A DNA stretch of 64,000 nucleotides from Bacteroidales bacterium UBA4070 (GTDB lineage Bacteria > Bacteroidota > Bacteroidia > Bacteroidales > VadinHA17): assembly GCA_002383485.1 (NCBI GenBank), contig DFYY01000003.1:1-64000 (forward strand). Direction: 5' to 3'. Each line of letters starts with the position of its first letter. Position 1 is the stretch's first letter. The notes under the pieces are model-generated. The model was not told where the DNA came from, did not search any database, and saw nothing but the letters and a program-made list of their open reading frames with translations. The position numbers and the translations under genes are program-made. Shown one piece after another: positions 52,859 through 61,586 of the stretch.

Positions 52859-54100
52859 ATGATCAGATTTGAGAGGCATAAGCTGGCCAACGGGATGAGG
52901 GTGCTGGTGCACCGGGATGAGGGCACACCAATGGTCACCGTAAACATTCTCTATGATGCAGGATCCAGAGATGAGTATCCCGGTTCCACCGGTTTTGCAC
53001 ATCTGTTTGAACATCTGATGTTCGGGGGCACAACGGCGGTACCTGTCTTCGATATTCCCGTGATGATGGCCGGAGGGGAGAACAACGCCTTCACCAGCAA
53101 TGACATTACCAACTATTTCATTACCCTGCCCGCCAACAATCTTGAGACGGCTCTCTGGCTTGAGGCTGACAGAATGAGAGGGCTTGACCTCAACGAGGAG
53201 AGACTGAGCAACCAGAAGAGCGTGGTGACCGAGGAGTTCCGGCAGAGGTACCTGAACCAGCCCTACGGTGACCTGATGCTATTGCTCAGGCCACTGGCCT
53301 ACCAGGTCCATCCTTACCGATGGCCGGCAATAGGAATGGATATCAGCCACATAGAAAAGGCTGACCTCGCATCTGCACGGCGGTTCTATGACAGGTACTA
53401 CAACCCGTCCAACGCCATCCTTAGCATTGCCGGCAGGGTTAATCCTGACGATATGTTTGCGCTCGCTGAGAAATGGTTCGGCAACATACCCGGAGGCACC
53501 ACTGATAGCCGTTCACTGCCGGCAGAACCTTTGCAGGATAAGCGCAGGGAGCTGACTGTATACCGGCAGGTGCCGGCGGCACACCTTCTCATGGCATACC
53601 ATACCGGCCCGAGAAGCAGCCGTGACTTCTATATCCTCGATCTGATGACTGATATCCTTGCCGGGTGCGACTCAGCCCGTTTTCCGTCTCTGCTCGTAAG
53701 GCAGAAGGAGCTTTTCAGCGATGCCGACATCTATCTGTCCGGTGATGCTGACCCCGGTCTTGTCATCTTCAGCGGCAGGCTGAGGGACGGAACAGACATC
53801 AGGATGGCCGAGGAAGCAGTCACGGCAGAACTCAACCGCATTATTGAGGAATCCGTCACACCTGCCGAACTGGATAAGGCAAGGAACAGGTATGAGTCGC
53901 ACCGCCTGATGTCCTACCTGAGTGCCGCCAACAAGGCATTCAACATCGCTTATCACGAAGTGCTTGGCGATGCAGAAGGCATCAATACCGAGAAAGAGCA
54001 ATATATGAGTGTTACTGCCGGCGAGATAACCGAGGCATCCCGGAAGACCTTCAGAACAGAAAACAGCAATATTATTCACTACCTGCCGGAGCAGAGATGA
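52859..54100 (+). CDS. M16 family zinc peptidase (catalytic subunit)
   Basis: A 413-residue pitrilysin-type peptidase. The inverted zinc motif HLFEH is at 48-52, with the third ligand expected in the VVTEEF region. No signal peptide is visible, so it may be cytosolic or exported another way. It overlaps the next M16 gene by ATGA at 54097, and in this family the two form a heterodimer in which one partner lacks the zinc site. Confidence 0.92.
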   Translation: MIRFERHKLANGMRVLVHRDEGTPMVTVNILYDAGSRDEYPGSTGFAHLFEHLMFGGTTAVPVFDIPVMMAGGENNAFTSNDITNYFITLPANNLETALWLEADRMRGLDLNEERLSNQKSVVTEEFRQRYLNQPYGDLMLLLRPLAYQVHPYRWPAIGMDISHIEKADLASARRFYDRYYNPSNAILSIAGRVNPDDMFALAEKWFGNIPGGTTDSRSLPAEPLQDKRRELTVYRQVPAAHLLMAYHTGPRSSRDFYILDLMTDILAGCDSARFPSLLVRQKELFSDADIYLSGDADPGLVIFSGRLRDGTDIRMAEEAVTAELNRIIEESVTPAELDKARNRYESHRLMSYLSAANKAFNIAYHEVLGDAEGINTEKEQYMSVTAGEITEASRKTFRTENSNIIHYLPEQR

Positions 54101-55383
54101 AAGATAAAGTCATACACAACGTCCCCGGGATTATCACTCCGTCGGCGGGAGATACCAGCCTTCCTGGCATGGTTAAGCTGGGTAACGGTGTGCCGGTTTA
54201 TTTAGTTGGCAACGGTACCGTTGACCTTCTGAGGGTTGAATTCAACTTCAGGGCAGGCCAGATAATGGAAGATGTCCACCTGGCCGCCTCAACGGCAAAT
54301 GCTATGCTTACCGAGGGAACACTGAATCATGATGCTGCCAGCATAAATGATCTTATTGACAGTACCGGTGCCGCCCTCAACCATCTTGCTGACAAGGATA
54401 CGGCCGGACTGATTACTGTTACTCTTGCCCGAAAGCTGGATGAGGTCATGGCACTGGCTGCCGAAGTGCTGTTCAGCCCCTCCTTCCCCGAAAATGAATT
54501 CAGGATGCTGACAGACAGAAGGGTTCAGGCTTTCCGGACCGGCAGGCAGAGAACATCGGTTATAGCAAGGGAGGCATTTTACGAGGCACTCTGCGGATCA
54601 GATAATCCTTACGGACGCATAACCACAGAATCAGATTACCGTTCACTCACCACCACTGACCTCCGGCAGTTTCATGAGAGGCATTACCAGCCAGGGAACA
54701 TGTATATTACTGTTGCCGGCAGGGAGCCTGAACAGGCTCTGCCTGTACTGGAGCGCTATTTCGGACATGCTGGCAGCAACGAATGGGTTCAGCCGGAATT
54801 TCCATCACTGTTTTTTGAGTCTTCGCAGCCAGGAATGATCTTTCGCGAGGTAGCGAGCCCCGTGCAGAGCACTGTCAGAATGGGATGGAAGGGGATCACC
54901 CGGACACATCCGGATTATCAGGCTCTACAGGTGGCAACGATGATACTCGGAGGCTATTTCGGCTCCAGGCTGATGCGCAACATCAGGGAGGACAAAGGTT
55001 ACACATATGGTATTCATGCCGTTGCAGGCGCCTTCAGAGATATCGGCTACATCACCCTGATGACCGATGTTGCAAATGAGTACCGTGATGCTGCACTGAA
55101 CGAAATAAGAAAGGAAATCGAGAGTCTTATGCATCATGAAGCAGGCGAAGACGAAATGACACTGGTGAGGAATCACATGATGGGTGAGATCGCACGGATG
55201 TTCGACGGTCCCTTCTCAGTGGCAGAGGCAATGAAGGGCGTCATAGACTATGAAGCCGGAGCTGACTACTACACAAGGCTTGCAGAGACGGTCAGAACGA
55301 TAACCCCGTCCACGATCAGGAAGATCTTCCAGTCCTATTTCTCACCTGATGAGACCTACATTATCATTGCCGGCACAAAATGA
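54097..55383 (+). CDS. M16 family peptidase, inactive partner
   Basis: A 428-residue M16 protein. At the position of HxxEH it has HLAASTANAML instead, so it lacks the metal site. The C-terminal half still has the RNIREDKGYTYGIHA segment that in pairs of this kind supplies the substrate-binding arginine-tyrosine, typical of the second subunit. It overlaps the upstream M16 gene and, by ATGA at 55380, the type IX cargo gene. Confidence 0.92.
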   Translation: MKDKVIHNVPGIITPSAGDTSLPGMVKLGNGVPVYLVGNGTVDLLRVEFNFRAGQIMEDVHLAASTANAMLTEGTLNHDAASINDLIDSTGAALNHLADKDTAGLITVTLARKLDEVMALAAEVLFSPSFPENEFRMLTDRRVQAFRTGRQRTSVIAREAFYEALCGSDNPYGRITTESDYRSLTTTDLRQFHERHYQPGNMYITVAGREPEQALPVLERYFGHAGSNEWVQPEFPSLFFESSQPGMIFREVASPVQSTVRMGWKGITRTHPDYQALQVATMILGGYFGSRLMRNIREDKGYTYGIHAVAGAFRDIGYITLMTDVANEYRDAALNEIRKEIESLMHHEAGEDEMTLVRNHMMGEIARMFDGPFSVAEAMKGVIDYEAGADYYTRLAETVRTITPSTIRKIFQSYFSPDETYIIIAGTK

Positions 55384-56843
55384 AACTGTTGAAGTCAATG
55401 GCGATTTCGCTCATGACATTGTCAATGTCATGGGCTGCGGCGGGGCAGGATGAGGATCAGCCTGACTCACCCGTTCTCGACATTGTTACCGTTGACCCTG
55501 CAACTGGTTTTGCGGAAATACGATGGCTTCCCTCAGTTTCTCCGGATGTGGGCAGTTATGTGGTATATACCTATTCGGGTGAAACAGCCATGGCTATCGA
55601 CACAGTTAAGTCGCCCTTTGTCACCACATTCACCCATACCGCCTCTGCAGCCAGGTACCGCAGTGTGACCTATGTTGTGGCAGCGGTGGATTCCTCTCTG
55701 AATATCAGTCCGCTGAGTAAACCGCTCAGCACAGTATGGCTCTCTGCCGTGAATGATGAATGTACCGTAAAGATCACTGTCAGCTGGACACCTTATTTGA
55801 ATCAGCAGCATCCTGCTTTCAGCCAGACCCTGCATATTCGGCTGGCCACGGGTACATTCGTCAGAGACGAGGCATTATCTGCTGCTGCAACACAATTTGA
55901 ATTCACCGGGTATGATCCGGATACCGAATACTGTTTTCATGTTACTGTCAGCGACTCAGGAGGGCCTCTTTCCTCTTCCAACAGAGCATGTATCACCACG
56001 GGGAGTGAAGTTGCTCCTGCGTGGGTGAGCCTTGATGCCATTTCAGTTCACAGCGGAGGACTGACGGTGTCAGGCAGTTATGACCAGGCCACTGACATGG
56101 TTGACTACCGTCTGTTCAGGTACAACAGTGCAGCGGCTTCATGGGACCAGGCCGCCACTGCATCAGGGTCATCAGGAAAGGTTTATTTTGAGGTACCTGG
56201 AGCTGACACCACCTTAACAACACTTTACAGGATTTCTGCCGTCAATGGTTGCGGCCTGGAGTCCACTCTTTCAGACCCTGCCCGGAATATGGTTCTTGAA
56301 GCAGGAATAACCGGAACGCGCATTGGGCTCCGGTGGAACAGGCCTGTGCCTGGCGGCGGAGAGCTCTTCACAGTGTGGCGTGATACGGGAAAGGGACTGC
56401 AGGAAGTTGAGAGCGCGCTGTCGGACACGGTATGGTCAGAGGATTATTCGGCCTTTGCAGATAAAGTCATCTCCGCCGAAGTGTTGTACCGGGTCACAGC
56501 TGAGGATCCTGCAGCGCCGGCCGGCATGCCGGTGCACAGCTCATCCGCCGCAGTAATATCGGCCACAGAAAATATTTTCGTGCCCAATGCATTCACTCCG
56601 AGACGAGGCGGAGAGAACGAAACTTTCAGTCCGGAGTTCTCATTTATGCCTGAAGCGTATGATTTCCGGATCTACTCAAGGAACGGGGCATTGATATTCC
56701 GGACTACCGATCATGGTGAAGCCTGGGATGGCAACTTCAACGGTTCACCACTGCCTCCGGGAGTATACCTCTGGCGACTGAGTCTCATCACACCCTCCGG
56801 TAGCACAGAAATCAGGAACGGCACAGTAACTATACTTCCCTGA
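55380..56843 (+). CDS. exported protein with type IX (type B) sorting domain
   Basis: A 487-residue protein. Signal peptide to about residue 22 (AAAGQ), two or three FN3-like beta-sandwich segments (VSPDVGSYVVYT, and similar), then a C-terminal domain that starts about 397 with NIFVPNAFTP and ends YLWRLSLITPSGSTE...GTVTILP. This is the gliding-motility-associated type-B sorting signal (TIGR04131-like), which directs type IX secretion to the surface. Translation is coupled to the M16 pair. Confidence 0.87.
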   Translation: MKLLKSMAISLMTLSMSWAAAGQDEDQPDSPVLDIVTVDPATGFAEIRWLPSVSPDVGSYVVYTYSGETAMAIDTVKSPFVTTFTHTASAARYRSVTYVVAAVDSSLNISPLSKPLSTVWLSAVNDECTVKITVSWTPYLNQQHPAFSQTLHIRLATGTFVRDEALSAAATQFEFTGYDPDTEYCFHVTVSDSGGPLSSSNRACITTGSEVAPAWVSLDAISVHSGGLTVSGSYDQATDMVDYRLFRYNSAAASWDQAATASGSSGKVYFEVPGADTTLTTLYRISAVNGCGLESTLSDPARNMVLEAGITGTRIGLRWNRPVPGGGELFTVWRDTGKGLQEVESALSDTVWSEDYSAFADKVISAEVLYRVTAEDPAAPAGMPVHSSSAAVISATENIFVPNAFTPRRGGENETFSPEFSFMPEAYDFRIYSRNGALIFRTTDHGEAWDGNFNGSPLPPGVYLWRLSLITPSGSTEIRNGTVTILP

Positions 56844-56871
56844 CAGCACAATTAAAATGGCCTGTTTTTCG

Positions 56872-56879
56872 TATATTTG
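56872..56879 (+). promoter_or_regulatory. Bacteroidota -7 box for the relA/spoT gene (TATATTTG)
   Basis: A perfect TAnnTTTG 24 bases before the ATG. It is in the 60-base gap after the type IX cargo gene. The -33 element is not clear, but position and sequence agree with a promoter. Confidence 0.45.
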
Positions 56880-56903
56880 ACACTCCCTTGCAGGGCATCA
56901 CCA

Positions 56904-59165
56904 ATGGTAAAAACAAAAACAAAAATACTCACCCCGGAGGATATAAGCCGTATTGAATCAGAGTACCGCCTGCTGACTGACAATCTCTACAGGTGTGACA
57001 AACCTGGTGACAGGGAACTGATTGACAAGGCCTTCAGGTTTGCCAATGATGCTCACCGCGATATGTACAGGAACTCAGGTGAGCCGTACATCATCCATCC
57101 CATTAATGTAGCAAGGATAGTGAATCAGGAGATTGGTCTCGGTGCCAAGTCAGTGGCTGCAGCGCTTCTGCATGATGTGGTTGAGGACACCGGGATACCC
57201 CTGGAAGAGATATCGAAACAGTTCGGACCCAAGATTGCCTCAATCATAGATGGCCTGACCAAGATCTCAGGCACCTACAACAAGGAGACCAATTCGTTGC
57301 AGGCTGAGAACTTCCGGAAGATGCTTATGACCCTCTCGGACGATTTCAGGGTCATTCTCATCAAGATTGCCGACAGGCTTCACAACATGCGCACCCTCGA
57401 CTCGATGCCCGAGCACAAGAGGATGAAGATAGCCGGCGAGACAATCTATCTGTATGCCCCGCTGGCGCACCGGCTGGGACTCTTCGCCATAAAGACAGAG
57501 CTTGAAGATCTGAGCTTCAAGTTCAGGCATCCGCGCATCTACGATGAGATCGCGCGCAAGGTCAAAATGGACGAGAAGAAGAACCTTGCCCTTATCAACA
57601 GGTTCAGTCTGCCGATTATTGAAGAGCTCAACAACAATAACATCATATTTGACATCTCCGGCAGGTTCAAGTCTATCTACTCCATCTGGAAGAAGATGCA
57701 GTCTAAAAACGTTCCTTTTGAGGAGGTGTATGATCTTCTGGCTGTCCGTATTGTCTTCGAGCCGGGTCCGGAGATGAGTGAGAGGGCTCAGTGCTGGCAG
57801 ATATACTCACTCATTACAGATATCTACACACCCAAGCCTGACAGGTTGCGTGACTGGATCAGCAGGCCCAAACCCAACGGTTACGAAGCTCTTCACCTGA
57901 CTGTTATGGGTCCCGAGGGTCGATGGGTTGAGGTGCAGATTCGCAGCCAGAGGATGGATGACATTGCAGAGCGAGGCTTTGCGGCGCACTGGAAATACAA
58001 GGGAGACACTGCACAGTCAGAGAGCGAACTTGACAAGTGGCTCAAGCATATCAGGGAGATGCTTGCAAACCCGATGTCCGATCCCATCACCTTCCTTGAT
58101 GAATTCAAGATGAGTCTCTTCTCCTCGGAGATCATGGTATTCACCCCTAAGGGTCTGCTTGTCAACCTGCCTAAGGGTGCCTCGGCTCTCGACTTTGCAT
58201 ACGAGATACACACTGACATCGGCAACAAAGCGATAGGCGCCAAGGTGAACTACAAGCTTTCACCCCTATCCACCACCCTGCAGAGCGGAGACCAGGTTGA
58301 GATTATCACCTCCAATATTGCAAAGCCGGAGAAGGAGTGGCTTGAGTATGCTCATACGGCAAAGGCAAAGAATGCAATAAAGGATGCATTGAGGGACCAG
58401 TCGACTGACAGTATACAGAAGGGTATGGAGATGCTGGAACAGAGGCTAAGCGAGCTGGGCATTCTGCCAAATTCAGATATAATCAAGAAGTTACTTGATA
58501 ATTACGAATTACTCAATAAGGATGAGCTCTATTCGCGTATCGGGCTGGGGCTTATCAATCTTGATGAGCTCAGGAAGGTTTTAAAGAAGGCTCCGGAGGG
58601 AAGCCTTCGCAAATACTGGAGGCTTGCTGTAGGAGGTGTCACCCGCAAGGGAGCCGAGACAAAAGAGGTTCCTCCTGTTCCGGGCACCATAGACAAGAGC
58701 CATCCGTACCTGCTGAGGGAGAATGTTGACAATACCGGTAACTCTTATATCATTGCGCCATGCTGTCAGCCCATTCCGGGTGACGAGGTTACAGGTTATG
58801 TTGATCACTCCAACAATATCATCGTTCATAAGCCGAAATGCCCTGTTGCCGTCAAACTGATGTCCAGTGAGGGTAACAGGATCATACCTGTCAGGTGGAC
58901 GATTCACAAGCTTGCCTCTTTCCTTGCAAGGATAAGCCTCAACGGTATTGACAGGATCGGGCTGGTGAACGAGGTGACCACAATTATCTCCAAGGAGCTG
59001 AACGTCAACATACGTAATATCAACGTATCAGTGTATGACGGCATCTTCGAGGGGACAATTGACCTTTATGTTCATCACACCCGGGACCTCAATAACCTTA
59101 TAATGCAGCTTTCCAACATTAAGGGCATAGCAAGTGTGAAGAGAATTGAGGAATTTATTGAGTAG
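56904..59165 (+). CDS. bifunctional (p)ppGpp synthetase/hydrolase, RelA/SpoT family
   Basis: A 753-residue RSH protein controlling the stringent response. HD domain with His65, His90-Asp91 (LLHDVVEDT), so hydrolase is predicted active. The synthetase shows RFKSIYSIWKKM, DLLAVRIVF and GYEALHLTVMGPEG. Then TGS (VFTPKGLLVNLPKGASALDFA) and a C-terminal ACT domain (INVSVYDGIFEGTIDLYV). Both active sites look complete. ATG at 56904 is chosen over an in-frame TTG at 56877. Confidence 0.95.
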   Translation: MVKTKTKILTPEDISRIESEYRLLTDNLYRCDKPGDRELIDKAFRFANDAHRDMYRNSGEPYIIHPINVARIVNQEIGLGAKSVAAALLHDVVEDTGIPLEEISKQFGPKIASIIDGLTKISGTYNKETNSLQAENFRKMLMTLSDDFRVILIKIADRLHNMRTLDSMPEHKRMKIAGETIYLYAPLAHRLGLFAIKTELEDLSFKFRHPRIYDEIARKVKMDEKKNLALINRFSLPIIEELNNNNIIFDISGRFKSIYSIWKKMQSKNVPFEEVYDLLAVRIVFEPGPEMSERAQCWQIYSLITDIYTPKPDRLRDWISRPKPNGYEALHLTVMGPEGRWVEVQIRSQRMDDIAERGFAAHWKYKGDTAQSESELDKWLKHIREMLANPMSDPITFLDEFKMSLFSSEIMVFTPKGLLVNLPKGASALDFAYEIHTDIGNKAIGAKVNYKLSPLSTTLQSGDQVEIITSNIAKPEKEWLEYAHTAKAKNAIKDALRDQSTDSIQKGMEMLEQRLSELGILPNSDIIKKLLDNYELLNKDELYSRIGLGLINLDELRKVLKKAPEGSLRKYWRLAVGGVTRKGAETKEVPPVPGTIDKSHPYLLRENVDNTGNSYIIAPCCQPIPGDEVTGYVDHSNNIIVHKPKCPVAVKLMSSEGNRIIPVRWTIHKLASFLARISLNGIDRIGLVNEVTTIISKELNVNIRNINVSVYDGIFEGTIDLYVHHTRDLNNLIMQLSNIKGIASVKRIEEFIE

Positions 59166-59192
59166 GCAAGGTCCTGAAAAACGTAATAAGCC

Positions 59193-59639
59193 ATGTCAGC
59201 AGATGATGCCAGGTCGGTAGTTAAGCAGCTCTTTACCGAGTATCTTGTATCCAGTGGCCTGAGGAAGACGCCTGAGCGGTATGCAATTCTGGATGAGATC
59301 TATTCCAGGGAAGGGCACTTCGACATAGAATCACTCTTCGGCTATATGAAGAACAAGAATTACCGGGTATCGCGGGCCACGCTATACAACACGGTTGATT
59401 TGCTCCTTGACTGCAAGCTGATTACCAGGCACAAATTCGGGCGTCACCAGGCGCAATATGAAAAAACTTACAGGTCAGGGCAACATGATCACCTTATTGA
59501 CACAAAATCAGGAAAAGTGATTGAGTTCAGTGATCCCCGCATAAATGAAATCATAAGGAGTGCGTGTGAAGAAAACTCCTTCGCTCTGCACCATTACGCC
59601 CTTTATGTTTACGGTGTACAGGAAAAGGATGAGGAGTAA
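59193..59639 (+). CDS. Fur-family transcriptional regulator without the CxxC zinc pair
   Basis: A 148-residue Fur-type repressor. The winged helix (RKTPERYAILDEI, SRATLYNTVDLLLDCKLI) and the dimerisation/metal half (HDHLI at 98-102, KVIEFSD) match. The first structural-zinc pair C-x-x-C after HDHLI is replaced by Asp103 and Ser106 (HLIDTKSGK). Only the HDH side remains, so metal use may differ from standard Fur. It lies between relA/spoT and purA. Confidence 0.88.
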   Translation: MSADDARSVVKQLFTEYLVSSGLRKTPERYAILDEIYSREGHFDIESLFGYMKNKNYRVSRATLYNTVDLLLDCKLITRHKFGRHQAQYEKTYRSGQHDHLIDTKSGKVIEFSDPRINEIIRSACEENSFALHHYALYVYGVQEKDEE

Positions 59640-59665
59640 AGAGCCGTTGACGCCGATTTATTTTG

Positions 59666-59673
59666 TAACTTCG
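59666..59673 (+). promoter_or_regulatory. possible -7 box for purA (TAACTTCG)
   Basis: TAACTTCG, the same octamer as upstream of tamB. It is 35 bases before the purA ATG, with a TTG at 59647-59649 as a weak -33 (16-base spacer). Confidence 0.3.
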
Positions 59674-59708
59674 GACCTGTTTTGTCTAATCAGGATTATA
59701 GTGCAATA

Positions 59709-60971
59709 ATGAAGATTGATATTTTACTGGGGCTCCAATGGGGAGATGAGGGTAAGGGGAAGATTGTGGATGCATTAACTCCTCAGTATGACATAGTAGC
59801 AAGGTTTCAGGGCGGGCCAAACGCCGGTCACACCATCGAGTTTCAAGGGGCAAAGCATGTGCTGCATCTTATTCCGTCAGGTATTTTTCACGAGGAGAAG
59901 ATTAACATCATCGGCAACGGGCTGGTGGTTGATCCCGTAGTCTTCCGCCGTGAGGTGGAGAGTCTGGGAATAGATATTTCAACAGTACGTTCAAGGTTGC
60001 TTATTTCGCTCAAGGCACACCTGATCATGCCCACCCACAAATTGCTGGATGCTGCTCAGGAAGAATCGCTGGGTGAGGCGAAGATAGGGTCCACCCTGAG
60101 GGGAATAGGTCCGGCATACACAGACAAAGCTTCACGCAACGGGCTCAGAGTGGGTGATCTTCTCAGGCATGACTTCAGGGAGTTCTACCGCACACGTGTG
60201 AACAAGCACCTGCGGATGTTGCAGGGTTACGGCTACAGCGGTGATCTTAAGGCTCTTGAGGATGAGTGGTTTGATGCGGTGGAGTTCCTTAAGCAGTTTA
60301 CGGCCGTGAATGCTGACTATCATATTGACATGGCTCTTAAGGACGGTAAGCGGGTGCTTGCGGAAGGAGCCCAGGGGACTATGCTTGATATTGATTTTGG
60401 GACCTACCCCTTTGTCACCTCGTCAAATACCGTTGCGGCAGGGGCCTGCACCGGACTGGGGATTGCTCCTGCCCGTACAGGGGAGGTATTCGGCATCTTC
60501 AAGGCCTACTGCACAAGGGTGGGCAGCGGCCCCTTCCCTACCGAGCTTAATGACGCTGACGGTCAGCTCATGCGTGACCGGGGCAATGAGTACGGTGCCA
60601 CCACAGGCAGGCCACGCCGCTGCGGATGGCTTGATCTTCCGGCTCTGAAATATGCCATTATGGTCAACGGAGTGACAAGGCTTCTCATGATGAAGGCTGA
60701 TGTCCTGTCCGGATTCAGTGAAGTAAAAGTATGCAGATCCTATACAGTCCAAGGCAGGGAGCAGACAGAACTTCCCTATTGTCTCAATGATATTGAAGGG
60801 TTGAATTATATCTCCTTCAGGGGATGGCAATGTGACATAACCGGATGCCGTAGCTGGGATGAGCTGCCATCAGAGCTTAAGGAATACATTGAAAACATCG
60901 AGAGGGAGACAGGTGTTCCGGTAACCATTGTCTCCGTTGGCCCTGACAGGTCAGCAACCATTTACAGGTAG
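59709..60971 (+). CDS. purA: adenylosuccinate synthetase
   Basis: A 420-residue enzyme joining IMP and aspartate with GTP in AMP synthesis. WGDEGKGK at 11-18 (Asp13 catalytic) and NAGHT (His41) are in place. Length typical. The in-frame TTG at 59682 gives an extension with no family match, so the ATG at 59709 is used. Convergent, three bases from the SPOR gene. Confidence 0.97.
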   Translation: MKIDILLGLQWGDEGKGKIVDALTPQYDIVARFQGGPNAGHTIEFQGAKHVLHLIPSGIFHEEKINIIGNGLVVDPVVFRREVESLGIDISTVRSRLLISLKAHLIMPTHKLLDAAQEESLGEAKIGSTLRGIGPAYTDKASRNGLRVGDLLRHDFREFYRTRVNKHLRMLQGYGYSGDLKALEDEWFDAVEFLKQFTAVNADYHIDMALKDGKRVLAEGAQGTMLDIDFGTYPFVTSSNTVAAGACTGLGIAPARTGEVFGIFKAYCTRVGSGPFPTELNDADGQLMRDRGNEYGATTGRPRRCGWLDLPALKYAIMVNGVTRLLMMKADVLSGFSEVKVCRSYTVQGREQTELPYCLNDIEGLNYISFRGWQCDITGCRSWDELPSELKEYIENIERETGVPVTIVSVGPDRSATIYR

Positions 60972-60974
60972 CCC

Positions 60975-61442
60975 TCAGTTCTTCCTGTAAACCCAGGCCT
61001 CTCCGTTAATCTTGTCCTGAATGGCGGCTAGCGAGTTCCATGCCGCGTGGAGGTCAGAGAACGACTGAGCTGAAACCAGCTGCCATTTCCCTCCGTTCAT
61101 GTCAATCAGCTGGGCATCATAGCCGAAACTCCTGATATGTTCCAGCCATGCACTGGCATAGGCAGGTGTCAGGAAACTGCCCACGATTACATGGTATCCC
61201 GTCATAACCCTTACCTGCTCATCAACTGCCAGGGCGAGCTCTGCCTGACGGACACGTTCAGCTTCATCCTCCTTCTCCTTGGCCACACGAATCGAATCGG
61301 CAATGCGGAATGCCTCCTGCTGCTGCCTGAGAGCTTCAGCCTCACGGGTCTTCTTTCCGAAAGGATTAATACTCTTCATAAAATCACATGAAGGGGTAAG
61401 CAGCAGCACGGCTGCAAGAAACACAAGCGGGATTCTCTTCAT
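60975..61442 (-). CDS. SPOR-domain lipoprotein
   Basis: A 155-residue lipoprotein: leader MKRIPLVFLAAVLLLTPSC with cysteine at 19, a charged helical linker (EAEALRQQQEAFRIADSIRVA), then a SPOR domain (GYHVIVGSFLTPAYASAWLE to the end). SPOR binds denuded peptidoglycan glycans and places proteins at the septum. ATG at 61442 is the start, since the upstream extension to 61535 has no leader character. Confidence 0.85.
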   Translation of the reverse strand: MKRIPLVFLAAVLLLTPSCDFMKSINPFGKKTREAEALRQQQEAFRIADSIRVAKEKEDEAERVRQAELALAVDEQVRVMTGYHVIVGSFLTPAYASAWLEHIRSFGYDAQLIDMNGGKWQLVSAQSFSDLHAAWNSLAAIQDKINGEAWVYRKN

Positions 61443-61586
61443 AAATAACAGTTTTTCAATATTTCCCTTGATAAAGATATTGTATACATTGCAAAAATGC
61501 AATGAATTATCCGGAATCCTGTCCATGCAAGCCAATTCTTTTTCTATCTTAGATCGCGTTTTTAAACACTTTAAAAAATCTCAGAG

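Noticed and set aside
52768..52947. N-terminal extension of the CLC gene
   Set aside because: It overlaps the start and promoter of the divergent M16 gene, has low-complexity hydrophobic sequence unlike CLC N-termini, and the ATG at 52767 gives a normal start.
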